Source of the DNA: Parascedosporium putredinis
Lineage: Eukaryota; Ascomycota; Sordariomycetes; Microascales; Microascaceae
Reading direction: 5' to 3'
DNA length: 64,000 bases
Assembly (NCBI GenBank): GCA_949357655.1
Contig: CASHTG010000015.1
Span: forward strand, 868,001-932,000
The notes under the pieces are model-generated. The model had not been told where the DNA came from and did not search any database. It was given only the letters and a program-made list of their open reading frames with translations. Below, piece by piece: positions 50,375-61,742 of this stretch. A program made the translations under genes and the position numbers. Numbering within the stretch: the stretch's first letter is position 1; every line of letters begins with the position of its first letter.

Positions 50375-52788
50375 ATGGCCGCCGTCTCTCCTCCGCGATC
50401 CGTCCCCCTTCGCCGGCATCCATGCGACGGAAACCTCTCTCATCTTCCCTTACGACTTCTTCCGAGAGAACATCAAGCCTCGAGAATGTTGCCCATAAAC
50501 CCCTGCCTATAGTGCCCCTAGCCACCGGCGCACTCTTTCGTGATGCTCCCGCCTCTCCCGTGAGGGTGAGCCATCAGACTGGCGTTCTACCCTCTCCTTC
50601 TAACGCATACATCGAGCTCGCCCCCGCTACCGGATACTCCAACGCTACAGTTCCACCATGCCGACGACCGCGATCTGCCGCAGACACCCAACGCTCCTTC
50701 GCCTCCTCCGCATAGCCCCCAGTACAGAGAGTCTCCAGTGGTCGAGACGATCCCGTCGGTCATCAACAAGCCTCTACCACCCGTCCTTAACCCCGAGCCT
50801 CCCGTGCTCCCAGGACGCGAAGTTGCCCACAACCGGGTAGTGCAACTCTCTGGACAGAACCAGAACTCTCCCCTCACATCCCCTGAGCCCGACGACGGAA
50901 GTAGTATTGTCAGCCCCTCAGTTGATGCCCGGTTTCTCGACCCCCACCGGCAGAGTCGCGAGTCCGACGCCACGACCAGTACCAACCACGTCCAGACTTC
51001 CACCGAGTCATCTGGAGCCACCAGTGCAAGCTCTGTCAATGAGCTAGTCGAGTCCCCAGAGGATTCTGGAAGCGGGTCTCCCAGCTCCGTGCTTGAAGGT
51101 AGCATACCGCGTAACCAATCAGTCCCGGCATTCCAGTATCACCACAACTCGCAGTACCCGCCTCGTGTCTCAAGCGTCCCTAACGAGGGCGGAGACGCCC
51201 GAGCCGTCTCCAACCCTGACCTTCTCGAGACGGCTACCGCCATCAATCGTCACCTGACACCCAGCCAGCAGTTCCTCCGCAGAAGCTCACTCCCCGGCCC
51301 AACTCGGCCTACTCGGTGTACTCGGACTATGGCCCTAGGGGACGGTCGCCCAACTTCTTCCCCGGCAGCTCCCATATTCGCGCGCCTTCGGTTCAGTCCA
51401 GGAGATCGCCCGATATCCGCCCGTCCTCCTACGCGGAGCTCTTGAACGTTCCTTATCCCCAACCTCCTCCTGCCCCGATTAGCTTTGACAACTCGCATCT
51501 CAAGAGCGCAGTCGGAAACAATGCTGCTCTTCTCAGTAGCCAAAAGACGCTGGATATGTACCGACAGAATGTCAAGAAGACGAACGACTATTCCATCCAG
51601 TACTCTTTCGCAGTCTTCCTTATTTCTACTGCGCAGGAAATGGGCTTAAATCCAGAGGAACCAGAACCCAGGAAACCCAGTCCTCAGTCAAACAAGGGTG
51701 GCGATAGCCCTAGTCCTTACTCTCAGAACGGTATGTCTCCCTACGAATTGGTCAAAGAGGCCCGTACCATTTTGCAGCGTCTAGCGAACAACGGATATCC
51801 GTTTGCGCAGTACTACCTCGCCGACGGCTATGCCTCGGGTCTCTTCAGCAAGGGCAAGGAAGACTACAACACCGCCTTCCCACTATTCATTCTCGCTGCC
51901 AAGCATGGGCATGCTGAGTCAGCTTACCGCGCTGCTCTGTGCTACGAGTTTGGCTGGGGTTGCAGAAAGGAACCGACAAGGGCCGTCCAGTTCCTCAGGG
52001 TTGCTGCCACCAAGAGCCATCCCGGGGCCATGACTCGTCTTGGCAGAGCCTGTCTGTCTGGAGACCTCGGCGAGAGGCGTTATCGCGAGGGTTTGAAATG
52101 GTTAAAGCTTGCGACCGAGGCCGCCGATGCCATCAATAACTCGGCACCCTACCACCTCGGATGTCTCTACGAGACGGGTTACGGAGACGACGTCTTCCAG
52201 GACGAGAGCTACGCTGCCGAACTTTTCACACAAGCCGCCGAGTTGGGCCACTCAGAAGCTAACTATCGTATGGGTGATGCCTACGAGCACGGCAAGCTCA
52301 ATTGCCCGCGAGACCCGGCTCTCAGTGTCCATTTCTACACGGGCGCTGCGGAAAAGGGCCACCCGGCGGCTATGATGGGTCTTTGCGCGTGGTACATGGT
52401 CGGTGCGGAGCCCATCCTTGAGCAGGATCAAGAAGAGGCATACGAGTGGGCTCGTCGTTCTGCAGAACTTGGTAAGTCGGGCTACCATGCATGCCCTTGA
52501 AACACTAGATGGAACTTGACCGCTAACTGGAAGGCTGGTGTAGGCTATGTTAAAGCGCAGTACGCTGTAGGCTACTTCACGGAGATGGGCATAGGATGTC
52601 GTCGCGATATCTTGGAGGCGAACGTGTGGTACGTCAAGGCAGCCGACGCCGGTGACGAGCGAGCCAAGCAGAGAATCGCGACAATCAACGCGGCCATTAG
52701 GGGCGGCCAGGTTCCAGGAGCAACGGCAGGCCGCGGCGGAAAGATTAAGAAGCAAGCCGGCGACGAGAAGGAATGCATCGTGATGTGA
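50375..52788 (+). CDS. SKT5: Skt5/Chs4-like chitin synthase activator with Sel1 repeats and a CAAX end, frame-broken
   Basis: Yeast Skt5 (Chs4) binds and activates the class IV chitin synthase Chs3 and links it to the bud neck. The N-terminal about 440 residues are Ser/Pro-rich and unstructured. Sel1-type repeats run from about residue 455 to 745, for example 'YPFAQYYLADGYASGLF', 'AAELGHSEANYRMGDAYEHG' and 'KAQYAVGYFTEMGIGC'. The protein ends in a basic stretch and 'CIVM', a prenylation CAAX box that suggests membrane attachment. One intron, 52472-52543, donor GTAAGT, branch GCTAAC, acceptor TAG. The start is set at ATG 50375 (context AGCCATGG), with breaks at C runs 50404-50408, 50621-50625 (two bases) and 51292-51295. 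Restored length is about 781 residues and the intron phase then agrees. An alternative start is ATG 50422 in the next frame. It converges on the polo kinase. Confidence 0.9.
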
Positions 52789-54868
52789 TGGCGGACCATA
52801 CTCGACACAATCCTATTCAAACACTCCTTGACAGGAAAAACGGGGACGACGGGTTGCATCATTAATACGGGACTGATGCTCATGATACACGCCAGTTTGA
52901 GTTTTAGAACGACAAGAGGGAAAAAGAAGAAGAAAAACTAGACCATTTCCCGGTTCTTGGTGAGGGACGGATCAGAACCGGGGTTCTGCGGCCACCCAGT
53001 TTCTCTGGACGCTTTGAGGATACAGAGCACTCAGGCGTTTGTTGGTGCGATGTTGCTCATTCCCAGCACTCTTCTCTCCCACTCGCAATTTTCTCCCAAC
53101 CATTTTTACATTCAGTTATACAACAAACTTAAAACTTCCTCAGTTCACGCCCACGACTTTTTTCTTTTTCTTTTGGATTTCCATTATCAGACTCTCGCAG
53201 GAACATTGCACAGCGCTACGCCTCATCGGACGACATGTTGGGACGGAAAGGATTGGTGGGATATCAGCGCAAAATAGGCTTGCTAGCGAGACACACTTTC
53301 TCTCTCCCTTTTGTCCATTCAGGTCGCAGGACCGGATCACCCAGGAACGGCAGGTTTGCCTTTATATCTTGGTGCTGTCTCTTCACATTCCCTCCCCTCC
53401 TTAACACTACTTCTTTCTTTTTCCCCATCCATCAACGACTTCTACAAATCTCTCGAAGATTGAAACGCATTTTTGGCATCATCCTCCTACTTCACTCTCA
53501 TTCCCTAGTTTCACTCATTCCTCCAGGACTTTTGTTTCTTCTTCCTCTTTCTTTTCCGCTGGCGTTATTTTCATGAGGGGGCGAAAGAAGGAAATCGTAA
53601 TTTGCCTTGTTCGTTTGCTTTCAGTGTCTTGCGCTTGCAGCAGCCTCCTGTTTCCTTTGCTTCTCGCATGTGTTTGCGACCATCGTTTGGTAGCGCGTGC
53701 CACCATTCGAACTCGCGCCAGTGAGTTGGAGACGTGGTCAGGATCGATCTAGAAGGGAACGGTTCTTGAATTGAGGGCAGAGAGGTTAGGCACCGTGGAG
53801 GCTTTGCTTTGCTATCCTTTTATTTTCTCTTGCAAGCCCTGGTAGTTGCTGTATATACTACTTATAGATAGTGATAATTCCCTGTTCGAGAGGAACAGGT
53901 GGTTTTTGACCCGAACTTGGCGACATGAAGAGTTGAGGGTTGGGTTCCGTTTGAACACAAACTTCTCGCAAATATACATATGGATGTATACGTCTATTGG
54001 TGCGTGTATGGGTGTGTACGTGAGTACCTCGGTAGACGTGGGTGACCAGATACGCATTCGCAGGAGACGCACATCTTTCTCCGTTGGAGATGCAAGTCAC
54101 TCGTGGGGCTCAACCAAGCCATCCCCACCGGTCACGTACGTATATACAATATCGACGGGACTTTGAGAGGCTCAAGTTCAATCAAGCGCAGGCTTCAAGT
54201 TGATGCGAGACAGTTCAGCCGAGGTAGGAATGCAACAGGTATATTGACGTATAGGTCAGAGAGAAACATGGAAGCCAAACGCGCGGCACTCCATACATAA
54301 CCTTAAAAAAATTAGGTATTCGCTTCACATGCATATGCGTACAATGGGATCTTCTCACCCTCGTGACCCCCTTTGTGTCAAAGAAGTTGGAAAGCCAAAA
54401 GGGCAGCAGGGCGGGGACGTGGCCAAGGGAGGGTTGAGGAGGGCCCCTTGCTTCTTTCGCCTAATTGCGCTGATGTCACCTGTATCCCGTCTGGTGTTCG
54501 CGATGATGCTCTTTTCAGGAGGACCCAATCTCTTCTTTTTGTTTTCTCTCGCCATATTAAACAGTGTAGTCAAACAAGAAGTAAACAATGGAGAAAAATG
54601 CAACGTGGCTGCGAACAAGGAAAAGAAAACAGTAGCAACTCATGAGTTCAAGTAAACAAGCAAGGTAGTCGCAACAAAAAATGGCTCCGTCATGATAGTC
54701 ATAGCCTCGTTAGGTTGTTTTTGCCATGTTGGCCCTTCTCTTGCGGCGGCCCCTCTCCTCCAAAAGAGAGGGACAAATGTCATGCTGTGGCATCCCAGAA
54801 GAAGAAGAAGAAGAAGAGAAGCGAAGATCAACTCAAGCCGATAGAGAACGCCGATGCCCCTGCACCCG
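52789..54868. other. Convergent intergenic region between SKT5-like and polo kinase genes
   Basis: No recognised gene. The first few hundred bases probably hold the SKT5-like 3' UTR. T-rich and C/T-rich sequence fills 53.1-53.6 kb, and an AGA repeat lies at 54.80 kb. Confidence 0.5.
54797..54818. repeat. AGA trinucleotide microsatellite
   Basis: About seven AGA units just beyond the 3' end of the polo kinase gene. Confidence 0.85.
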
Positions 54869-57800
54869 TTACCCCACAACATATGATGAGAAAAGATAAG
54901 AAAAAAAAACAAGCCCAGAGTCCAGTAGAATGGAAGAGAGAGGACGGCATACAATGAGAAACCAACGCGACACCTTACACCCCGTCACTGCCGTCCCCCT
55001 CGAGGACGCCTTCTTCCTCCTGGACTCATCAATATCCTCGCCAATCTCCTCAGGCTTCCTCGGGTCAACAAAGGATGTGAGTCGGCGGTCCCCCAGCGCG
55101 CGCCAACCGTGACCCACACGTGCTTTTGCGGGATGGGAACGTTGACCGTCTCGCGATAACCCGTCCACCGAAGCCTGCCCTCGCGACTCATGGAACTGTT
55201 GCCCAGCCCACCGTTGCCAACCCACTCTTTGACTACGCGTTTAATGAAGTCCACCTTGCGCCGGAAGTCATTGGCCGCGGGGATGCCTTGAAGCTCGGGG
55301 GCAATCTCCGGGCGCCGTCTGGTCGAAGTGGTGGCGGACCGCGTCGAACGCGCTGCTGTGGGCTTCGTCTGGAAGTTGAGCAGTGTCTGTAGCGGGTATG
55401 AAAGCACCCCCGCTCGTCGAGCGCACTGGGCGTCAGCGTGCCGGTAGCTGCGAGCTGTGTCGCGGCATCCTCCGGAAGATGCCAGAAATGGCACCAGGTG
55501 CCGGTAGAGTCGAGGACGAGCTTGGTATGATCAGGAAGTTGAACTGGAGGTGACCATCGCAAAGACCCAGCAGCCAACGTCGCCGAATCTCTGGTAGAAA
55601 ATGACAACTTGGGCTGGGTCCACCTGCTCTTGGCCAGCAGGCGGCGCGCTGGCTGGAGATTCATCGCTGGCAACGCCATCATCCCTCCCGTAAGCAATCA
55701 TGTAGTTAGCAAACTTCTTCCAGAGGATGATTCTCTCTCGTTTCCTGTACTGGTATGCGTCTGAGCCGGGCCCAAGCTTCGCAGGTACGCCGTCTTCGCC
55801 GACCGCGACGCGGAACTGCTCGGGCGACATGGCAAGCTGAGCAAGACCATCTTCGCCCCGGTTTTCAAAAAGTGCACGTAGCGGTTCATGGGCACCGGCT
55901 GGTGTCTGTCCGCATATCGTTCGTCCTGGCGGAGCTGCACATGCCTTTCCGAATCCTGGATGAGCATGCATGCAGGCGGGAGGAGAACAGCTTTGCTTCC
56001 CTCGGGTGTCGCAATCTCACGGAGCACGCAGCCGATGCTACCGTCGTTGAGAATGTACCCAAGACCAAACTTGTTCGTGTAGTCGACCCACTTCACCACC
56101 ACCTGAGGGTGAGGGGCGCCACCGTCTTGGAAGTTATAATGGCCATGGTGCGTGCATTCAGGGCACGCTCTAGCTCCGCCTGCAGGCGCTGTAGACGGCC
56201 CAGGATCACATCGGGCTGGGTGCCTTCAACATTGAGCGTTCGCTCTCGGGAACTAAAGAGGGACGACTTGACGACGGGAGTGGGGTGTAACCGGACCGTA
56301 GCGGGCGCAGAGTTAGCCTCACGGGTCCCGCCCTGCCGACTTCCGGACGCAGAAGAATCGGTGCGGGAATGGCCGGCTCCGCCAGTTCTTGTGATAGGGT
56401 CGGATTCTGTCTTCCGCAAGGTCTGGCTGCGCGAAGGCAAGGCAAGGGGGTCGGCGGTCTGCTGGCGTTCCCTTCGAGGGAGTGAGCGCAGACTGGGAAT
56501 CGCCTCCTGAGCAGTTTGTAGAAGCTGCTGCGCATTTTCGGCAATTAGTTTGCGTCGAGGAGCGGACGACGTGGAGGAGGCGGACGACGTCTTTGTTGCG
56601 GAGGATGGCATGGCAGAGATTGGGGCCGAAGAAGAAGTGGTGGAGGTAGTGGAACCTGAAGTGGCGGAAGAAACTGTGGCTCGCGGAACGACGACGCCCG
56701 CGGGTCTACCCTGCGCTCGCTGTTGCGCGGCAAAGCTTTGGGGCGGTTGTCTGAGGAGCCCGGTAGGCAGGGTTGCTGATGGAGGCAGCGCATCGTCAAC
56801 AAGGGGTTGCGACTTTGGATGCACTGGGGGTTGAAGCTGTTGGTATTGTTGATGAGAGGGTAGCAACTTCCGCACGCGGGTCGAGCCAGTGGCCTGAGGC
56901 TGTTCCCCCAGCCACTCGTCGAACGGTCGGTAGACTATACCCTCGGCGAGGGGATCATGGGGGTTAGGCAAGCCTTCTCCTCCGCCGCCATTTCTTTCCA
57001 AACTTGCGAGTGGACGATCTGGGAGGGTGCATAGGGCCCCACCATGCACTCGGTCGACAGGTTCTTGAGATTCTCGAGAGATTCGGCGTATTGCTTTTCC
57101 GTCAGTTCCTCAAGGTAGAACTCAGATCGCTCAGGCGGAAGCTCGCGGAGCTTGGGTGTCATGTCGGCGGGGATGGGCATATAGCCGACGCGGAACCAGG
57201 GGTGCTGGACGATGGAATCGGGATCGGGTCGAGACTCGGGACTCTCGAGCATACTAGCCACCAAGTCCTTGGCCTCGCCGCTAATGAACTTTTGGGTGGT
57301 TTCCGGGTCAGGCCAGTCGTAATCCCTCTCGCGGGCACGACGATAAATCTCGTCTGTGGTCGATGATTGGAAGGGGGTCTGGACGTAAGCATAGCAAACC
57401 TGTAGGGTAGACTTGTGTTAGCAGCGGACCAAATTGTTTAACATCAGTTTGCTCTTACATGATGATGCCCAAACTCCAGATATCTACCGAGTGGTCGTGG
57501 CCCTTTTTCCCCTTCTCCAGAATCTCGGGGGCAATATAGTTGGGCGTTCCACACAGGGTGGTGCGGCGAATCGTCTGCATATCACGACCCGTCACCACCA
57601 AGGCGGCGAGACCGAAATCGCCCACCTTTGCGTTCATGCGAGAGTCCAAGAAGATGTTGCCCATCTTCAAGTCGCGGTGAATGATGCCCTTGCCGTGCAT
57701 GTACTTGATGGCGCCGGCGACTTGCACGGCGTAAAATCGGACCTCGGGTTCAGTCAGGCCTTTCCGCCTCTTCACGAGATCCATCAGCGAGCCGTTGGGG

Positions 57801-58318
57801 CAGAGCTCGAGGACGAGGTATGTGGATTGTTCGAAAGTAAAGGCGCGGAGGAACTGGACAATATTCTTATGCTTCATCTTGGAGTGGATTTGAAGCTCGG
57901 TTTGAAACTGCACACGCGTTAGCGCCTCAAAGCCTATGTGTGCCAGTGCAAAACAAAAGAGGTGCGGAGGAGTAGCCCGTACCTTTTGCTCCATCTTGGG
58001 AGGCATCTTGCTCTTCACAATCTTGAGGGCATACCTCTGCTTGGTGCCCTCAAGCTGACCATGGTAGCAAATGGCAAATCCGCCCTTGCCAAGAAGTTTT
58101 CCAACCTGGTATATCGAGCCCTTGGGGTTGCTTGCAGAAGCAGGCTCAGCAACTTGGGAAGGAGGTGGAGGAGGGTGCTCCTTTTCCTTAGCCGCCTTGA
58201 ACTGAGCCGCCTTGACCTTGATATCCGCCACCTTGTTCGGCATCCTCTGGGCGTTCGCGTCCCTAGGCGATAGAGCCTCTAGGTCGATAGCCCCTTTTAC
58301 GCCCAGCCTCAGGGCCAT
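54869..58318 (-). CDS. CDC5: Polo-like kinase (Cdc5/PlkA type), frame-broken
   Basis: A Ser/Thr kinase controlling mitosis, septation and spindle events. The kinase domain begins near residue 70: Gly loop 'LLGKGGFAICY', Lys in 'YALKI' (about K99), 'IIHRDLKMGN' (D191), 'VGDFGLAAL' (D209) and T-loop 'RRTTLCGTPNYIAPE'. A Ser-rich linker leads to two polo boxes; the first starts 'VKWVDYTNKFGLGYILNDGS' and the second includes 'FYQRFGDVGCWVF' and 'PDHTKLVL'. Introns: 57982-57908 (75 nt, in frame) and 57458-57400 (59 nt, splits the Met of 'GIIM|FAML'). Exon 3 carries eight one-base losses, at or near 57373-57377, 56959-56963, 56118, 55867-55871, 55561-55563, 55534-55535, 55407-55411 and 55090-55094. 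Repair gives about 1,107 residues. The C-terminus is uncertain: one more lost G near 54980 would stop it at about 54975. Confidence 0.93.
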
Positions 58319-60221
58319 CGCGGTTCGGCTAGGTTAGGTGGTCGATGGGCAAGCGGTCCGGGTTATGACGGGACCTCAGACCGAAGTATAGACAGGATGA
58401 GAAGTCTGTTGGAAAGGTCTAGTCTTTGACGGAAGTCGTGGGCAAACAATGGATAGACTGGATACATGGAGTTGGTTTTTCAGGGTCAGCTTGGTCTCTT
58501 GTCTTGAGAGGGGAAAGAGAGCAACGCAACGGGGTAGCTTGTCTCGGATGCAGTAAAACTCACACTGGTCACAGATAGATCCCACAACAAGTGCATCCAG
58601 CAACGAACCCAGGAATATGGCAGCACAAGCGGTGAAAGGGAAGAGGCAGCCGATATGCTCTCCTTTGTCCGTCCGCGGCCGGATAAAAGAATTAAGGGAG
58701 AGGAAATAAATCAATCGCGGCCGAAGAGGGAGCCGGATTTTTTAGGGGATGGCGGAGAGAAGAATTAAGGTGGTTGTAATAATAATGTGGACAACCTATG
58801 TTCGAGTAACGGATTCGATGCGAATTGAGCTTGGTCGTGGAGCCGTTTGTGTATTTCTCGCGTGGGCTGCGGTTGCACGGCAACCAATCTTCAGCGGCGC
58901 TGCGTCCAAATGCTCCGTGACCAATCCACAGTACAATGCACCACAAACACAGTTGCAGGACAAAACAACCCCCGACGTCGCATTAATTTTTAAGAATGAG
59001 TCGTCGTGTTATTATTGCATCCTTCAAGAAACCAAGTGGGCTTGTCTTCAGGGATGATGCTAATATTCAATGACTCGGTCGACCTGGTTGAGAGATTTAT
59101 TAGGGCAAGAAAATTAAAAAGAGGAAAAACATCAGGAAAGACTTTGATCCTCAGCCCCGGACTTCACCCCCAACCATAGTGGATCATTTCGATTGATCTA
59201 ACGACACCAGTATTGGGCCACCGGCGAAGACCTCAACAATTGATGAGGATTAGGACCGACCAGATTCTCCCAGTAGCGCCTTTACGGTGCCTGCCTTTCC
59301 TGTCAGGTCTCGTGGGCTGTTCGCGGCCTGGTTCCGCTCGAGGCGCCGGCTCTCTACCAAGGCTCGCCGTTGATATAAGCCGATATCTTCAAGCAAGGGG
59401 ACTTGATCTACTGAGTGATGACTACCAGAAGCCCCGTTGGGCGGAGAGTCTAACGGTTCAGCCCTTCCTATAGTCCGTTCAAGGTATCCTGCGCAGTGTA
59501 AGGGTGATTCTAAGGGGTGAGTGATCCCGTTCAGCCTGTGCGTACACAGTAGAATACAAAAGTTTACCCAGCCATGACCCCTTTATATGCGCATACTCGT
59601 ACGTTGCCTGGGGCCTGAAGGGGTACTCGGCACCGTTCGTAATACTCAGGTGCGCCGTTACAGGAGAGTGCTACGAGGCATAGCCACAAGCATCTCGACG
59701 AGATCATTGTAAAGAATATTGGGTAGTAGGGAGTGCCTAAGCGTAACCCGTTGTGTATTAACTCCCTCGTGCTGAGAGGTATCATCAGTGGTGATTGGAG
59801 ATGTAATCCGTCTATGTTCCTGATCTATTTTGAAGGGGGTGGAGTGGGAGGTGAGCTGAGTAGGGGACGGGAGAGAGTCTTTGTACAAAGGGAATGCCTA
59901 AATCATTCCTCCCATTTTTGGAGGGTAGAGTGAAGAAATGCCATCTAGATCATGCTGATCATGCAGCCGGTGTAAAGAGCACCACCCTTGCCCAGGCCGA
60001 TAACCCGACGCTGGCCTCGCCTGTGGTGAGCGCGTCGTTCTCTCTGTTCGCCCGTAACCATAAGTCGCTTCCACATCTGGTGTCTAGCCGCAAACACCCG
60101 TACCATTCTTCCATATACGCACAGCATCGTTTGTCTTTGCGCCTCATGTTTGCTAAAAACCTCGTTGGCCAAAGGAAAAAAAGGATCCCGGTAGTCTGGC
60201 CTCGCCGTCGCTCGCGTACTC
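58319..60221. other. Upstream region of the polo kinase; no recognised gene except a possible small peptide
   Basis: The stretch next to 58.3 kb should hold the kinase promoter. Apart from the short minus-strand frame at 59564-59707 (separate entry) nothing gene-like is seen. Confidence 0.45.
59564..59707 (-). CDS. Possible small secreted peptide, 47 residues
   Basis: An ATG-initiated short frame, preceded by ACA, encodes 'MISSRCLWLCLVALSCNG' as a signal-peptide-like start. A mature part of about 29 residues with two Cys, 'ERCRV' and 'VRVCAY', follows. There is no intron or neighbour to support it, and so short a frame could arise by chance. I assign no function. Confidence 0.2.
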   Translation of the reverse strand: MISSRCLWLCLVALSCNGAPEYYERCRVPLQAPGNVRVCAYKGVMAG

Positions 60222-61121
60222 TCATGTGCTGGGTTGAGGCTCGCTCGGCTGCAGCGTCGGGAGGAGCGGCTTCTTAGTCTTCGGGTCTCGCAGTGCCCTC
60301 AGCGCTTCTTCCAGCTGATCCACCCTCGCGCTCCGCTTCTCTTCCAGGGCCAGCAGCTCTTCCTCCCGCTTCCTTAGCTCGTCCACCTTCTCCGTCAGCT
60401 GGCTAATCTTCTCCGAGTTCTGGTCCGGCTTCTGGGAGCCCCTCCAGTACTCGAAGATGAAGGCCGCACGCGACGCTGAGGATGAAGGCGTCACCCACCA
60501 CGTCGGCGAATAGCGCCACGGCCTTGGTCTCGGGCAGCGACCTAAACTTCCTCCTCCACACGCTCTGCCACTTGGGCCTGCTCTTTGAACCACTGCTGGC
60601 GCTTCCGCTTCCACTTCCGCTGCCGCTGCTGCTTCCACTACCACTGCCGCCACTGCTGCTGCTGCTGCTGCTGCTGCTGCTCGACGAACTCTCCTTCTTT
60701 GCTACCTCCTTTTTCGCCACCTCCTCCTTCTCTATTTGCTCTTTTGTCTTGACCGTCGGCGCCTCGGCTAGGTCTTTGGCTCGCAGCTCCGCATCAACGT
60801 TCCGGAGAGAGGCGACGGACAGCCTCATGTTCAACTGGTGTATCGACTGACCGTGCCGCGCCGCAAAAGCTCGAAAGCGCGGGTGGTCGTGCGCGGCTGC
60901 CTTGATTTGGTTCTACGCAACATGTTCACGGATTAGTGGTTGTTCTTTTTGTCGTTCCCCGCTCTCCCCTTCTGCCTACTGTACCCTCGCACGTAAAATC
61001 ATGCGATAAGGGGCGACAATGGGGTCAGGCGGCGCCATTTGAAAGCATCACATACCGCGCCATATTTGGATATGTGGCGAACGAAGAGCGCCGCAAGCTT
61101 GAAGAGCGGAAGCGGGACCAT
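60222..61121 (-). CDS. OPA3: OPA3-family mitochondrial protein with an expanded Ser-rich insert
   Basis: OPA3 proteins are small mitochondrial proteins affecting mitochondrial shape. The first exon (61121-61056) encodes the family start, 'LPLFKLAALFVRHISKYGA'. The intron 61055-60913 (donor GTATGT, acceptor GCGTAG) joins it to 'NQIKAAAHDHPRFRAFAARH' and 'QSIHQLNMRLSVA'. A poly-Ser tract followed by Gly/Ser repeats (about residues 90-125) is coded largely by CTG/GCT repeats. After it come a hydrophobic stretch including 'GDAFILSVA' and 'AFIFEYWRG', and a Glu/Lys-rich C-terminal coiled coil. One frame jump lies near 60468 (two bases lost or one extra). Restored length is about 252 residues. The Ser-rich insert is unusual, and its length may be unreliable in this assembly. 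Confidence 0.87.
60653..60682 (-). repeat. CTG/GCT trinucleotide repeat coding poly-Ser in the OPA3-like gene
   Basis: About ten GCT/CTG units on the plus strand read as AGC serine codons on the coding strand. Being in frame, changes in copy number would vary the Ser tract without breaking the gene. Confidence 0.9.
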
Positions 61122-61742
61122 GGCGAGGAAGATCGAGTTGTGTCGCTGTCGAGATTGTGTTCAAAGGCGGGGAGGAAGGTATGGGGCGTTCTCCCGTGGG
61201 GATTCGAGTAAATTTTCAGTCGCTGGCTCGTATCATCTCAGGCAAGATGCAGCTCCTAAAGCGGGGAGTGATGGTAGCAATAATAAACAAAAATACCCCT
61301 CTCTCAGTGTCGTGTCAAATGGGGACCGGATCTCAAGGGATTGAATTGCAACTCGGGCAGATTGACGTGGACGGTAAATATTCGGAATCGCCAGCATCTT
61401 AGTGGTTCGGACTTAGGAGCCAGGCAGCCTCGTCGAAACCCCGAGATACGGCCAAACACGGGCCCGCAACAACGGCCCACGCAGACATGTTTTCACGATC
61501 ATGATGGAAAATAATTGCTAGGCTTTGGCATATTATTTTTACGAGTTTTGAAATTTATATATATTAGACTGGGATATTTTTCAATCCGCAGTTGGTCATT
61601 GATTTTCATCAATTACGTCCCTGCACCTGCAGGACTAGGCATCTCAGCTCTCCGACCTACTCAGCGCATGACATCATTAGGTGCGCGATGCTGCATCACC
61701 TACTACCTCCATCTTCTCAGTGGGTATCACTGTCCAAGGATT
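61122..61742. other. Intergenic region between OPA3-like and RTC3-like genes
   Basis: A 0.62-kb spacer in a head-to-tail arrangement, with AT-rich sequence at 61.5-61.6 kb. It probably holds the OPA3-like promoter and the RTC3-like 3' UTR. No further gene is seen. Confidence 0.5.

Noticed and set aside
50587..51105. 172-codon minus-strand frame opposite the SKT5-like gene
   Set aside because: Antisense shadow of the Ser/Pro-rich N-terminal region.
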